Counted from the first letter of the stretch, positions 1 through 10,089 are shown. The stretch is 64,000 bases of DNA from Massilia putida (GCF_001941825.1 NZ_CP019038.1:6882001-6946000); one strand, 5' to 3'. The notes: generated from the letters alone by a model not told the origin. Numbers and translations: made by a program.

Positions 1-1174
1 CGAGGCGCGCGGTGAGGTCCGCGTTGCCGCCGGCCAGGCCGGCCATGGCGGCGCTCAGCACCCGCAGCGGCTTGGTCAAGCGGTTCAGCACGGCCACGAG
101 GACGATCGCCGCGCCCACGGCGCACAGCACCGACACCAGCAGCGTATAGCGCAGCAGATCACGGGCGTCCGCGGTCACCACGCGTTGCGGGAAGCTGAGC
201 TTGATGGCCCAGGGCGCGATGTCCGCATGCAGCTGGACCGGCTGCAGAAGGTGCTCGTCGCCCTTGTCATCGGCGTATTCGTAGGACTTGCCCTGGCGGA
301 TGGCGTCCAGCCCGGCGGCCGGAATGTCGTCGGCCTTCTTGCCGTTGAGGGCGGCGTCCGGATTGCTCGCGTACAGGCCGCCACTCGATACGAGCGCCAG
401 CCGGCCGCCTTCGATGACCTTGAGCCCGGCCAGGATCTGGCCCAGCTTGGACAGGCCGAAGTCGGCGCTGACCACGCCCCGGAACTCGCCGTTGACCATG
501 ATCGGCACGTTGATGGATGTCATCGCGACGTCCTTGCCGTTGACCGGATACGTGTGCGGCTCGGTGAGGTAGGGCCTCCGCGTGTTTTTCGGGATGTCGT
601 ACCAGTCGTTGCCATGGGGCTTGTCCAGGAACACGATGGGTTCCACATGCAAGCCGCCCGACGACTCGCGCGAATAGTAGGGCATGGCGCGTCCGGTGTC
701 GTCGTACTCCGGCTTCTTGCCGGCGTACTCGGCGTCCTTGCCGTCGAGTGCATTGGGTTCCCAGGTGACGGTCGAGCCGTTCAGGTCGTCCGAGTCGAGC
801 AGCGATGCCTTGACCATCTCGTTGATCTGGTTGCGTGTCAGCGCCAGGTCGGTCGCGCGCGTCGCGCGCATGGCACGCGCCTGGCCGAATGCGACCGCCA
901 GGTTCGGCGTCATGCGCGCCTGGATCGTGGCGGCCGCTTCGCGTGCGCTCGTGCGCGCCAGTTTCATGCTGGATACTTCGGCGCTGCTGCTGCCGCGGAT
1001 GCCGGTGACGGTCGACGTGGCGGCCAGGCTTAGGATCACGAGCGCGGTCGCGGTCAGGCAGATCTTGGCGTTCAAGGTCAGAGAGCGGGCGATGGAACGT
1101 GGGCGGTCCGGAGCGGGGCGGCGCGGCGAAGCAGGCTGTGGCGATTGTGGCCGCAGCATCGGGCTGGTTGTCAT
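1..1174 (-). CDS. Methyl-accepting chemotaxis protein, dCache sensor type (3' end cut by window edge)
   Basis: Inner-membrane chemoreceptor that would signal through CheW/CheA. Read on the minus strand, the first 391 codons show a Pro/Arg-rich cytoplasmic tail, a first membrane helix at about residues 37-57, a large periplasmic dCache-type ligand-binding region (about 65-330, with WYDIPK, the Asp-rich stretch and GEFRGVVSADF typical of this fold), a second helix near residue 340-362, and the start of a HAMP segment (LTKPLRVLS). The methylated signalling domain lies outside the window. ATG at 1174 is the first plausible start, but no good ribosome binding site precedes it; ATG six codons in is an alternative. 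The overlapping open frame on this strand in another register has no family features. Ligand unknown. Confidence 0.88.
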   Translation of the reverse strand, partial: MTTSPMLRPQSPQPASPRRPAPDRPRSIARSLTLNAKICLTATALVILSLAATSTVTGIRGSSSAEVSSMKLARTSAREAAATIQARMTPNLAVAFGQARAMRATRATDLALTRNQINEMVKASLLDSDDLNGSTVTWEPNALDGKDAEYAGKKPEYDDTGRAMPYYSRESSGGLHVEPIVFLDKPHGNDWYDIPKNTRRPYLTEPHTYPVNGKDVAMTSINVPIMVNGEFRGVVSADFGLSKLGQILAGLKVIEGGRLALVSSGGLYASNPDAALNGKKADDIPAAGLDAIRQGKSYEYADDKGDEHLLQPVQLHADIAPWAIKLSFPQRVVTADARDLLRYTLLVSVLCAVGAAIVLVAVLNRLTKPLRVLSAAMAGLAGGNADLTARL

Positions 1175-1226
1175 GGAGGGACTCGAAAGATACGGGCGAA
1201 AGGATGTCACATGCAGAGCAAATTAG

Positions 1227-1238
1227 TTCCGTACGGAA
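1227..1238. promoter_or_regulatory. Perfect 12-bp palindrome upstream of the chemoreceptor gene
   Basis: TTCCGTACGGAA lies 53 bp upstream of the chemoreceptor start codon, inside an AT-rich stretch of the 1175-1460 intergenic region. Its symmetry suggests an operator, but no regulator can be named from the sequence. The rest of this 286-bp gap shows no open frame worth calling. Confidence 0.3.
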
Positions 1239-1460
1239 AATATTAGGGGACGAGGGGGGCCGTGTCCAAGAGGCCGCCGAAATATTTGTGCGCGCCGAGG
1301 TACTTTGGCGGGAACACGACACTTTCGGTCACTTTTAGTTGCAGAGCCGCAAATTAAGCGCACGGGCGTGCGTTGTTTATTCGCAACAGGCGGTCGCGCG
1401 TACGCGTGGCGGCGCCGACCGGCGCCGCGCGAGGTGGCTCGTTGCCGTGGGCCGCGCGGG

Positions 1461-1904
1461 TTACGCCACGCGTGCCGCCTGCTGCGCCCAGGCGACGATG
1501 CGGTTCGCATCCATCGCCCCGGCCTGGCGCGCGATTTCGCGACCTCCCTGGAACAGCGCGATGGTCGGGATGCTGCGGATGCCGTAGCGTGCGGCGAGAT
1601 CCTGTGACGCCTCCGTATCGACCTTCAGCAAGCGGACGCGCGGCTCCAGCCGGCCGGCGGCCTGGGCGTACGCGGGTGCCATCATGCGGCAGGGACCGCA
1701 CCACGCGGCCCAGAAGTCGACGAGGACGGGGATGTCGTTGCGCCCGACGTGCTTGTCGAAGCGGGCGGACGACACGTCCGTGGGCTGGCCGGTGAACAGC
1801 GCCTGCGTGCATTTGCCGCAGACGGGTTGGTCGGCCAGGCGCTCGCCGGCGACGCGATTGACGGCGTCGCAGTGCGGACAGACGATGTGCAGGGACTCGG
1901 CCAT
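1461..1904 (-). CDS. trxC: Thioredoxin 2 (TrxC) with N-terminal zinc motif
   Basis: Cytoplasmic dithiol-disulfide oxidoreductase reducing protein disulfides. The 147-residue protein has the two N-terminal zinc-binding Cys pairs that separate TrxC from TrxA (C9/C12 and C29/C32), followed by a thioredoxin fold with the active site WCGPC at residues 68-72 and a cis-Pro loop (SIPT). Length matches TrxC (about 140-148 residues). A clear AGGAGG ribosome binding site precedes the ATG at 1904. In other proteobacteria trxC is often under OxyR control; no OxyR site was identified here. Monocistronic, divergent from the DUF72 gene. Confidence 0.95.
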   Translation of the reverse strand: MAESLHIVCPHCDAVNRVAGERLADQPVCGKCTQALFTGQPTDVSSARFDKHVGRNDIPVLVDFWAAWCGPCRMMAPAYAQAAGRLEPRVRLLKVDTEASQDLAARYGIRSIPTIALFQGGREIARQAGAMDANRIVAWAQQAARVA

Positions 1905-2018
1905 GGTGGTTCCTCCTGTTGGTGATCGATATTCTATGCCCGGCGGCGCGTGCGCCGTCCGTCATGCTGTTCGGCATAGAATCGGATGCCGGGCGGATGC
2001 CCTCCAACATGGGTCCAG

Positions 2019-2810
2019 ATGAGCGAATTGCAATCCACGGCAGCACAGGCGAACCGGCCCCTGATCGGCTGCGCCGGCTGGGGCATCAACAAGGAAGCGG
2101 CGGCCGCGTTTCCCATCGAGGGCAGCCACCTCGAGCGCTACGCGGCCGTGTTTCCGGCCGTCGAGATCAATTCGTCGTTCTATCGCCCGCACCAGCCGCA
2201 GACCTACGCCCGCTGGGCCGCCAGCGTGCCGGACGCGTTCCGTTTTTCCGTCAAGCTGCCGAAGGCGATCACGCACGAGGCGAAGCTGCGCGGCGCCGAC
2301 GAACTGCTGGACCGTTTCGTGCGCGAGGCCGGGGAGCTCGGCCCGAAACTGGGCTGCGTGCTCGTCCAGCTGCCGCCCAGCGGCGTGTTCGACGCGGAGG
2401 TCGTGGCCGACTTCCTGCCCCGGCTGCGCGCCCGCTTTCCCTGCATGCTCGCGCTGGAAGGCCGCCATCCGACATGGTTCGGCGAGACCGCGACCGCGCT
2501 GCTGCGCGAGCACGGGGTCACGCGCGTGATCGCGGATCCGGCCGCCGGCCAGCCCGGCCCGCACGTGCCGACGACGGCGTCGACATACGTCCGCCTGCAC
2601 GGTACGCCGCGCATCTATTACTCGGCCTATCCGCCCGAATTCCTGCGCCAGGTCGAGCAGAGAATAGCGGCGATGTCGCGGCCCGGCGCGGACCTCTGGT
2701 GCATCTTCGATAACACGGCCGAGGGCCACTCGGTGCCGAACGCGCTGGCGGTACTGGGCGGCGTCGCGGAATCATGGTCAGCGCAACATTCCGCTTCTAC
2801 GGCGAACTGA
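2019..2810 (+). CDS. DUF72 family protein (YecE-like)
   Basis: Conserved TIM-barrel-like protein of unknown biochemical role, similar to E. coli YecE. The family signature is visible: IGCAGWG near the N-terminus, EINSSFYR, FRFSVKLPKAITH, and YVRLHGTP and WCIFDNTAEGHSVPNAL towards the C-terminus. The frame opens at 1986, but the ATG at 2019 (MSELQ) gives a 263-residue protein in line with relatives and is preferred; its ribosome binding site is weak. The last 37 bp overlap the following Mut7-C gene, suggesting translational coupling. Confidence 0.85.
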   Translation: MSELQSTAAQANRPLIGCAGWGINKEAAAAFPIEGSHLERYAAVFPAVEINSSFYRPHQPQTYARWAASVPDAFRFSVKLPKAITHEAKLRGADELLDRFVREAGELGPKLGCVLVQLPPSGVFDAEVVADFLPRLRARFPCMLALEGRHPTWFGETATALLREHGVTRVIADPAAGQPGPHVPTTASTYVRLHGTPRIYYSAYPPEFLRQVEQRIAAMSRPGADLWCIFDNTAEGHSVPNALAVLGGVAESWSAQHSASTAN

Positions 2811-3538
2811 ACGACTTCCTCGCGCGCGAGCGGCGGGGCCGCGCGTTCACGACGCCGTGCGCGCGGGCCGCGACGACCAAGCACATGGTCGAGGCGCTGG
2901 GCGTGCCGCACACGGAGGTCGAGCTGGTGCTCGTGAATGGCGAGCCGACGGGGCTCGACGACATCCTGGAAGAGGGCGACCGCGTGGCCGTCTATCCCCG
3001 CTTTACCACGCTCGACGTGGCCGACGTGGCGCGGCTCGGCCAGCGGCCGCCGGGCCGCGTGCGCTTCGTCGCGGACGCGCACCTCGGCGGGCTCGCGCGG
3101 CTGTTGAGAATGGCGGGGTTCGACACCATCTACCGCAATACCCTGAACGATGCCGAGGTCGAAGCGATCGCGCTGGATGAGGGGCGGGCCGTGCTGACGC
3201 GCGACCGCGAACTGCTCAAGCGCCGCGGCATCGCATACGGCTGCTACGTGCGGACGCTGAAGGCGGAAGACCAGTTGCGCGAGGTGGTCGAGCGTTTCGG
3301 TCTGGCCGAGCGCATGCGCCCGTTCACGCTCTGCCTGTCGTGCAATGCGCCGCTGCGGGCCGTGGCGAAGGCGGACGTGCTGGACCGCCTGCCGCCGCGC
3401 GTGGCCGCCACGCAGGACGAATTCAGCACGTGCGACTGCTGCCACGGCGTGTTCTGGAAAGGCTCGCACTGGCAGCGCATGGCGGGCGTGCTCGACACGC
3501 TCTGGCGCGATTCGGGGGACGAGAATGCCCCACATTGA
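2774..3538 (+). CDS. Mut7-C RNase-domain protein with N-terminal ubiquitin-like (MoaD/ThiS-type) domain
   Basis: Predicted PIN-fold ribonuclease. Residues 1-80 resemble the Mut7-C ubiquitin-like beta-grasp domain. Residues 96-245 form the Mut7-C domain: the acidic motif FVADAHLGGLARLLR (D101), LTRDRELL (D144) and a zinc ribbon made of C187/C190 and the C220-x-C222-C223 cluster. The 254-residue length fits the two-domain family. It overlaps the upstream DUF72 gene by 37 bp on the same strand. Substrate unknown; the acidic residues are consistent with metal-dependent RNA cleavage, which is inference from the fold. Confidence 0.85.
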   Translation: MVSATFRFYGELNDFLARERRGRAFTTPCARAATTKHMVEALGVPHTEVELVLVNGEPTGLDDILEEGDRVAVYPRFTTLDVADVARLGQRPPGRVRFVADAHLGGLARLLRMAGFDTIYRNTLNDAEVEAIALDEGRAVLTRDRELLKRRGIAYGCYVRTLKAEDQLREVVERFGLAERMRPFTLCLSCNAPLRAVAKADVLDRLPPRVAATQDEFSTCDCCHGVFWKGSHWQRMAGVLDTLWRDSGDENAPH

Positions 3539-3584
3539 GATACACTACGTTCCCGGACGAGCAATCCGTTGACAGCGTGACCCC

Positions 3585-3995
3585 ATGTTGCAACAAGCAT
3601 CGATACCCATCCGCACCGAATGTCCCCCCGGCGCCTGCGTCTGCGAGCGCGAGATCCTGCTGGCCGATCCGGACGCGGACCTGCGCCCGCTGCGGCTCAC
3701 GCGCACCGAGGAGCAGCGCCTGCTCGAGCGCATTGACGCCGTGAGCACCTACGCGGAGCTCACGCGCTTGCAGGACCGCATCCGCGCCAACCTGGGCGTC
3801 GAGCTGCGGATCACGCCCGGCCCCAACGAGGTGCGCACCTTGCGCGGCATCCTCATCGTGCTGGAAGACCGGCCCGGCCTGTGCAAGAAAGTACGGCAAT
3901 CGGTGCCCGCCGCCGTGCGCAAGGTGCTGGAGCGGCATCCCGAGATCACGTACGCGATCCTTGATGCGCACGACCTGTTCGGGGCGCAAGGCTGA
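3585..3995 (+). CDS. Conserved hypothetical protein with N-terminal Cys cluster
   Basis: 136-residue soluble protein without a recognised family. The N-terminus has a compact Cys motif, TECPPGACVCERE (C13, C18, C20), which could bind a metal or Fe-S cluster but lacks the usual fourth ligand nearby. The middle is charged and helical; the C-terminal half (GPNEVRTLRGILIVLEDRPGL) looks like an alternating alpha/beta fold. It follows the Mut7-C gene by 46 bp on the same strand and precedes glycerate kinase by 141 bp. Codon use matches its neighbours, so it is probably a real gene. Function unknown. Confidence 0.7.
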   Translation: MLQQASIPIRTECPPGACVCEREILLADPDADLRPLRLTRTEEQRLLERIDAVSTYAELTRLQDRIRANLGVELRITPGPNEVRTLRGILIVLEDRPGLCKKVRQSVPAAVRKVLERHPEITYAILDAHDLFGAQG

Positions 3996-4136
3996 CACGT
4001 TTACCGGCCGCCAGCGCTGGGCGACCGGCGCGGTGCTCGCCACGATGGCCACCGGGCCGGGGCCATCGCGGCGCGACATGCACGGTGCCGCTGCAATATC
4101 GTATATCCTTGCGGGCATCGCTCACGAGGAAAGCCC

Positions 4137-5273
4137 ATGAAGATCGTCATCGCCCCCGATTCGTTCAAGGAAAGCCTGACCGCCCTGCAGGTGGCGCACG
4201 CCATCGAAGCCGGCATGCGCGAGATCTGGCCCGACGCGGACTACGTTAAAGTGCCCGTGGCCGATGGCGGCGAGGGCACGGTGCAGGCCATGACCGACGC
4301 GATGGGCGGCCGGCGCGTGGACGTGCGCGTGACCGGACCGCTGGGCCAGACGGTGGACGCGTTCTACGGCGAGGCAGGCGACCTCGGCGTCATCGAGATG
4401 GCCGCCGCCAGCGGCCTGGAAGGCGTCCCGCCCGACCTGCGCGATCCGCGCACGGCCACGAGCCGCGGCACGGGGGAACTCATCCTCGCCGCGCTCGACG
4501 CCGGCGCCCGGCGCTTCGTGCTCGGCGTGGGCGGCAGTGCGACCAACGACGGCGGCGCCGGCATGCTGCAGGCCCTCGGCGTGCGCCTGCTCGACGACGC
4601 TGGCGACGACATCGGCCCCGGCGGGGCGGCGCTCGCGCGGCTGGCCCGCATCGATGTGGCCGCGCTCGATGCGCGCGTGCGCGAGGCCGAGTTCAGGATC
4701 GCGTGCGACGTCGACAATCCGCTCACCGGGCCGCGCGGCGCGTCCGCCGTGTTCGGGCCGCAGAAGGGCGCGTCGCCGGCGATGGTCGCGCAGCTCGATG
4801 CGGCGCTCGCGCATTTCGCGGACGTCATCAAGCGCGACCTCGGCCAGGACATCGCGCAACTGCCCGGCGCGGGCGCGGGTGGCGGTATCGCGGCGGCGAT
4901 GGTCGTGTTCCTGAACGGGCAGCTGCGGCCCGGTGTCGACATCGTCACGGAAGCCGTCGGGCTGGACGCGGCCGTGCGCGACGCGGACCTCGTCGTGACG
5001 GGCGAAGGCCGCATCGACGGCCAGACCGTGAACGGCAAGACGCCGATGGGTGTGGCGAAGGTGGCGCGCCGCCACGGCAAGCCCGTCGTCGCCATTGGCG
5101 GGAGTCTGGCGAAGGACGCGGACGCCGTGCACGCGGAAGGCATCGAGGTCGTGGTCGCGGCCGTCGCGCGGCCGTGTTCCGTGGCCGAGGCGCTGGCCGC
5201 GGCCGACGAGAACCTGCGCCGCGCCGCGCGCAATCTCGCGGCCGCGCTGGCGCTCGGCGCACGCCTGCGGTAG
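4137..5273 (+). CDS. garK: Glycerate kinase (GarK/GlxK type)
   Basis: Phosphorylates D-glycerate (2-phosphoglycerate in the GarK/GlxK class) to feed glyoxylate, glucarate or glycine breakdown into glycolysis. The 378-residue length equals the E. coli enzymes (381). Diagnostic stretches are IAPDSFKESLTA at the N-terminus, VADGGEGTV (41-49), the glycine-rich GVGGSATNDGGAGM (130-143), DVDNPLTGPRGA and VTGEGRIDGQT. The start ATG at 4137 has AGGAAAG upstream. garK or glxK cannot be separated by sequence alone. It runs into the aminotransferase gene after 44 bp, possibly one transcription unit. Confidence 0.93.
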   Translation: MKIVIAPDSFKESLTALQVAHAIEAGMREIWPDADYVKVPVADGGEGTVQAMTDAMGGRRVDVRVTGPLGQTVDAFYGEAGDLGVIEMAAASGLEGVPPDLRDPRTATSRGTGELILAALDAGARRFVLGVGGSATNDGGAGMLQALGVRLLDDAGDDIGPGGAALARLARIDVAALDARVREAEFRIACDVDNPLTGPRGASAVFGPQKGASPAMVAQLDAALAHFADVIKRDLGQDIAQLPGAGAGGGIAAAMVVFLNGQLRPGVDIVTEAVGLDAAVRDADLVVTGEGRIDGQTVNGKTPMGVAKVARRHGKPVVAIGGSLAKDADAVHAEGIEVVVAAVARPCSVAEALAAADENLRRAARNLAAALALGARLR

Positions 5274-5317
5274 GGTGCGCACAACCGTGCCCACGCGCCA
5301 CCCACCTGGAGACCGCC

Positions 5318-6462
5318 TTGCTCGCCATTCTGCCCGACGACGAATCGTACTGGTCCGCCATCCGCGCGCACTATTCGCCGGCGCCCGGGTTCATCAACCT
5401 GGAGAACGGTTACTTCGGCATGCCGGCCGATCCGGTGCGCGCCGCACTGCGGCGCTACCAGGACGAGGTCGACCAAGAGAACGCCTACTTCCTGCGCACG
5501 CGCTGGCCGGCGCGGCTCGCGCACGTGAAGTCGCTGCTGGCCGGGTTCACCGGCGTCGCGGCTGATGAACTGCTGATCACGCGCAGCGCCGTCGAGTCCA
5601 TGAACATCCTGCTGCAAGGCTATCCGTTCGACGCCGGCGACACGATCCTGATGGCGCGCCACGATTACGACAGCAGCCACGACATCGTGCGGACGGTTGC
5701 CGCGCGCAAGGACTTGAGCATCGTCCAGGTCGACGTGCCGTACGACCTGGAAGACGAGGATGCCGTCGTGGCGCTGTACGCCGACGCGATCACGCCGCGC
5801 ACGCGCGTGCTGCTGGTCACGCACGTCGTGCACCGCACGGGCCGCATCATGCCGGTGGCGCGGCTGGCCGCGCTGGCACGGGAGAAGGGCATCGATGCGG
5901 TCGTCGACGGCGCCCACGCGCTCGCGCAGCTCGACTTTACGATCCCGCAGGTCGGCGCGCCGTTCGCTGCGTACAACCTGCACAAATGGGTCGGCGCGCC
6001 GCTGGGTACGGGCTTGCTGTACGTGGCGCGCGACCGTATCGCGGACATCGCTCCGCTGTACGGCGACGTGTCGTTCGCCCGCGGCGACATCGACAAGTTC
6101 GGCCATGTGGGCACCGTGCCGCCCGCACCCGTCATGGCCATCGAGGACGCGCTGGCTTTCCACGCGTCGATCGGCTCGTGCAACAAGGAAGCGCGCCTGC
6201 GCTGGCTCGCGCGGCGCTGGATGGACCAGGTGGCGGACGCGCCGGGCGTGCGCCTGTACACGCCGCGCGACCCGCGCCTGCATTGCGCGCTGGGCGCGTT
6301 CGCCATCGACGGCGTAGCGGCCGCGGAGGTCGTGCGCCGACTGATGGTTGACCACCGCATCTTCACCGTCGTGCGCAAATTCGGCGCGGCGGACATCGTG
6401 CGCGTCACACCGCACCTGTACACGAAGCTTGGCGACCTCGACGCGCTGGCGCGGGCGATCCG

Positions 6463-6484
<22 letters not shown>
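5318..6484 (+). CDS. PLP-dependent class V aminotransferase (isopenicillin N epimerase-like)
   Basis: Fold-type I PLP enzyme of the class V aminotransferase/cysteine desulfurase group; substrate unknown. Features: YFGMP near the N-terminus, the cofactor-binding stretch around ITRSAVESMNILLQG, the Asp in VVDGAHALAQLDF that pairs with the pyridine nitrogen, and the Schiff-base lysine in LHKWVGAPLGTG (K223). The open frame extends back to 4703 inside the glycerate kinase gene, but homology begins near 5318. TTG at 5318 with GGAG about 7 nt upstream is the best start, giving 388 residues. The 3' end overlaps livF convergently by 22 bp. The family also includes racemases and epimerases. Confidence 0.88.
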
Positions 6485-7185
<701 letters not shown>

Positions 7186-7194
7186 GTGGTCTCC

Positions 7195-9159
7195 TCAGAC
7201 GGCGGCGTTCGTGGTGGCCGCCGGTTCGCCGGCGCCGCCCAGATAGGCTTCGATGACGCGCGGGTCGGACTGCACGCGTGCCGGCGTGCCCTCGGCGATC
7301 TTCTGGCCGAAGTCGAGCACGGTGACGGTGTCCGAGATCGACATCACGACGTCCATGTGGTGCTCGATGAGGACGATGGTGATGCCATGGTCGCGGATCT
7401 TGCGGATGATGGCCATCAGCTCGCGGATGTCCGGCGCCGTGAGGCCGGCGGCCGGTTCGTCCAACAGCAGCAGGCGCGGGTCGAGCGCGAGCGCGCGGCC
7501 GATCTCCAGCAGGCGCTGCTTGCCGTAGGGGAGGTTGCGCGCTTCCTCGTCCGAGAGATCGGCCAGGCCGACGAAGCGCAGGATCGCGGCCGCGCGCGCC
7601 CGCGCGGCCAATTCCTCGCGCTTGCGGCGCGGCGTGTGCAGCATGGCGTCGAACACGTTCGAGCGGAAGCTGTGGTGCAGGCCGACGAGGATGTTTTCCG
7701 TCGCGGTCATCTCGCCGAACAGCTGCACGTTCTGGAAGGTGCGGGCGATGCCGCCCAGCGCGATCTGCGACGGTGTGCGGCCCGTGATGCCGGCACCCGC
7801 GAAAAACACCTGGCCCGCGGTTGGCTTGTAGATGCCCGTGAGGACGTTCATCATCGTGCTCTTGCCGGAGCCGTTCGGGCCGATCAGGCCGTGCACGGTG
7901 CCCCGCGCCACCGTCAGGTCGACCTGGTTCAGCGCCTTGAGGCCGCCGAACTGCATCAGCACCTGTTCGACGCGCAGCAGGTCGCCGGCGGTGCTTTCGG
8001 CCGCCGGCGCCGCCTGCGGCGGGGTCACGCCGGCGAACGGATCGGCGCCGTCGTCCGCCAGCGCGCGCGCATGCTGGCGGCCGCGGCCCAGCAGGCCACG
8101 CAGGAAGCCGACGATGCCCTCCTGCAGGTAGTAGACGACGAACAGCGTCATGAGGCCGAAGATCGTCAGGCGCCAGTCGACCATGCTTTGCAGCTTGTAC
8201 GACACGACCGCCATCGCCAGCGTCGCGACGACGGGCACGGCGACGCGGCCCACGGTCGTCTTGCGGCGCGCCAGCAGCAGGCCGGAGATCACGACCGCGG
8301 CGATCGCGGCGCCGACGGCGATGCGGCGGAACAGGTCGATGTCGGACAGGAGGCTGGGCAGCATCACGACGATCACGGCGCCGATCAGCGCGCCGCTGCG
8401 CGTCTTGCGGCCGCCCATGATCACCGCGAGCAGGAACAGGATGGTCAGCTCGAAGTTGTAGGTGTTCGGCGAGATGTACTGCTCGGAGTAGGCATACAGG
8501 CTGCCGGCCAGGCCCGCGAAGCCGGCGCTGATCACGAACGCGTACACCTTGTAGCGGTAGACCGAGACGCCCATGCAGTCGGACGCGATGGGGCTGTCGC
8601 GCAGCGCCTCGAACGCGCGCCCGATGTGCGATTTGAGGAGGCGGTGCACGAGCAGCAGCGACGCCACCATCAGCGCGGCGACCGCATAGTAGTACTGGAC
8701 CTCCGTCAGTTCGTGCCCGGCCACACTGGGTTTCGTGAGCATGATGCCCATCGGGCCTTCGGTGAGGAAGGTCATTTCGTTGATCAGGATTTGCACGATG
8801 GTGCCGAAGGCCAGCGTCACCATCGCGAGATACGGCCCCGTCACGCGCAGCGCGGGCAGGGCGAGGATGGCGCCGAACAGCGCGGCGCCGGCGATGCTGG
8901 CGGGGAGCGTCAGCCACCACGCGGCGCCCAGCTTCATCACGAGCACGCCCGTCACGTACGAGCCGACGCCGAACAGGCCCGCATGGCCCAGCGACACCTG
9001 GCCCGTGTAGCCGACGACGATGTCGAGGCCGAACAGCAGGATCGCGTAGATCAGGATCGTCTCGACGAGGTGCAGGTAATAAGGGTTCGCGACCAGCACG
9101 GGAAAGGCGGCCAGCAGCGCGATGCCGGCAATGGCCGCGCCGGTAATCAGCTTGTTCAT
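7195..9159 (-). CDS. Fused branched-chain amino acid ABC permease/ATPase (LivM-LivG fusion)
   Basis: A single 654-residue protein joins the LivM permease (about residues 1-345, multiple membrane helices, with GYTGQVSLGHAGLFGVG and YAYSEQYISPNTY) to a complete LivG ATPase (from about 400: Walker A GPNGSGKST near 425, GIARTFQNVQLF, NLPYGKQR, Walker B LLLLDEPAAGL). Between them are extra hydrophobic segments and an Ala/Pro-rich linker (PQAAPAAESTAG). The ATG at 9159 lies 3 bp after the livH stop. The much longer open frame reaching 10113 is not used: its first part covers livH in the wrong frame. Such fusions are known in this transporter family; here it fixes the 1:1 stoichiometry of the two subunits. 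Confidence 0.92.
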   Translation of the reverse strand: MNKLITGAAIAGIALLAAFPVLVANPYYLHLVETILIYAILLFGLDIVVGYTGQVSLGHAGLFGVGSYVTGVLVMKLGAAWWLTLPASIAGAALFGAILALPALRVTGPYLAMVTLAFGTIVQILINEMTFLTEGPMGIMLTKPSVAGHELTEVQYYYAVAALMVASLLLVHRLLKSHIGRAFEALRDSPIASDCMGVSVYRYKVYAFVISAGFAGLAGSLYAYSEQYISPNTYNFELTILFLLAVIMGGRKTRSGALIGAVIVVMLPSLLSDIDLFRRIAVGAAIAAVVISGLLLARRKTTVGRVAVPVVATLAMAVVSYKLQSMVDWRLTIFGLMTLFVVYYLQEGIVGFLRGLLGRGRQHARALADDGADPFAGVTPPQAAPAAESTAGDLLRVEQVLMQFGGLKALNQVDLTVARGTVHGLIGPNGSGKSTMMNVLTGIYKPTAGQVFFAGAGITGRTPSQIALGGIARTFQNVQLFGEMTATENILVGLHHSFRSNVFDAMLHTPRRKREELAARARAAAILRFVGLADLSDEEARNLPYGKQRLLEIGRALALDPRLLLLDEPAAGLTAPDIRELMAIIRKIRDHGITIVLIEHHMDVVMSISDTVTVLDFGQKIAEGTPARVQSDPRVIEAYLGGAGEPAATTNAAV

Positions 9160-9161
9160 GG

Positions 9162-10052
9162 TCACACCTTTTTGATCGCGGCCTTGCCGAACAGGCCGGA
9201 CGGTTTCACCGCCAGCACGAGCAGCAGCAGGACGAGGCCCGGCACTTCCTTGTAGCCGGTCGACAGATAGAATCCCGTGGCCGTTTCCGCGATGCCCAGG
9301 ATGATGCCGCCGACGATGGCGCCCATGCCCGACGTGAGGCCGCCGATGATCGCGACCGCGAACGCCTTGAGCCCGAGCGACGCGCCCATCGTGGCGCTCG
9401 TGAGCGTGAGCGGCGCGATGAGGGCGCCCGCGAAGGCGGCCGTGGCGGACGACAGCGCGTACGAGAACGTGATCACCAGGCGGGTGTTGATGCCCATGAG
9501 GCCCGCGGCGTCGCGGTCGTTCGCGGTGGCGACGACGGCCTTGCCGTAGATGGACTTGCGGTTGAAGATCTCGACGGCGAGCATGATGGCCAGCGCGCCG
9601 ATGACCACGGCGACCTGCATCGGCTGCACGTTCGCGCCCAGCACGGTGAACGGTTCGGACGACAGCGGCGACGGGAACGGCAGCACGTCCTTGCCCCAGA
9701 TGTTCTCGGCCACGTTCTTGAAGATGATGGCGAGGGCGATCGTCGACATGATCCACCCGAATTCCGACTTGATGCGGATCGCGGGCCGCACGGCGATCCA
9801 CTCGACGAACATCCCCTGCAGCGCGCCGAATACGACGACGATGGGAATCATCAGCCAGTAGCTCAGATAAGGGCCGCCGTGGATGGTGCCGACGAGCGAC
9901 AGGCCGACGAGCGCGCCGAGCATCAGCGCCTCGCCCTGGCCGAAGTTGAGGGTGCCGGACGTGGCGAACGTCAGTTGGTAGCCGAACGCGATCACGGCGT
10001 AGATCATGCCGAGCGCGATGCCGGACACGACAAGTTGCAGCAGGATCTCCAT
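9162..10052 (-). CDS. livH: Branched-chain amino acid ABC transporter permease LivH
   Basis: Inner-membrane permease subunit pairing with the LivM half of the next gene. 296 residues with about eight hydrophobic helices. Family marks: SGIALGMIYAVIAFGYQLTF and LNFGQGEALMLGAL at the N-terminus and LKAFAVAIIGGLTSGMGAIV near the C-terminus. AGGAGGAATC precedes the ATG at 10052. Separated from the binding-protein gene by a palindromic repeat cluster, which may tune relative expression. Confidence 0.95.
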   Translation of the reverse strand: MEILLQLVVSGIALGMIYAVIAFGYQLTFATSGTLNFGQGEALMLGALVGLSLVGTIHGGPYLSYWLMIPIVVVFGALQGMFVEWIAVRPAIRIKSEFGWIMSTIALAIIFKNVAENIWGKDVLPFPSPLSSEPFTVLGANVQPMQVAVVIGALAIMLAVEIFNRKSIYGKAVVATANDRDAAGLMGINTRLVITFSYALSSATAAFAGALIAPLTLTSATMGASLGLKAFAVAIIGGLTSGMGAIVGGIILGIAETATGFYLSTGYKEVPGLVLLLLVLAVKPSGLFGKAAIKKV

Positions 10053-10089
10053 GATTCCTCCTGGGGAGCGGCAGGTCGAAGAGCACGTC

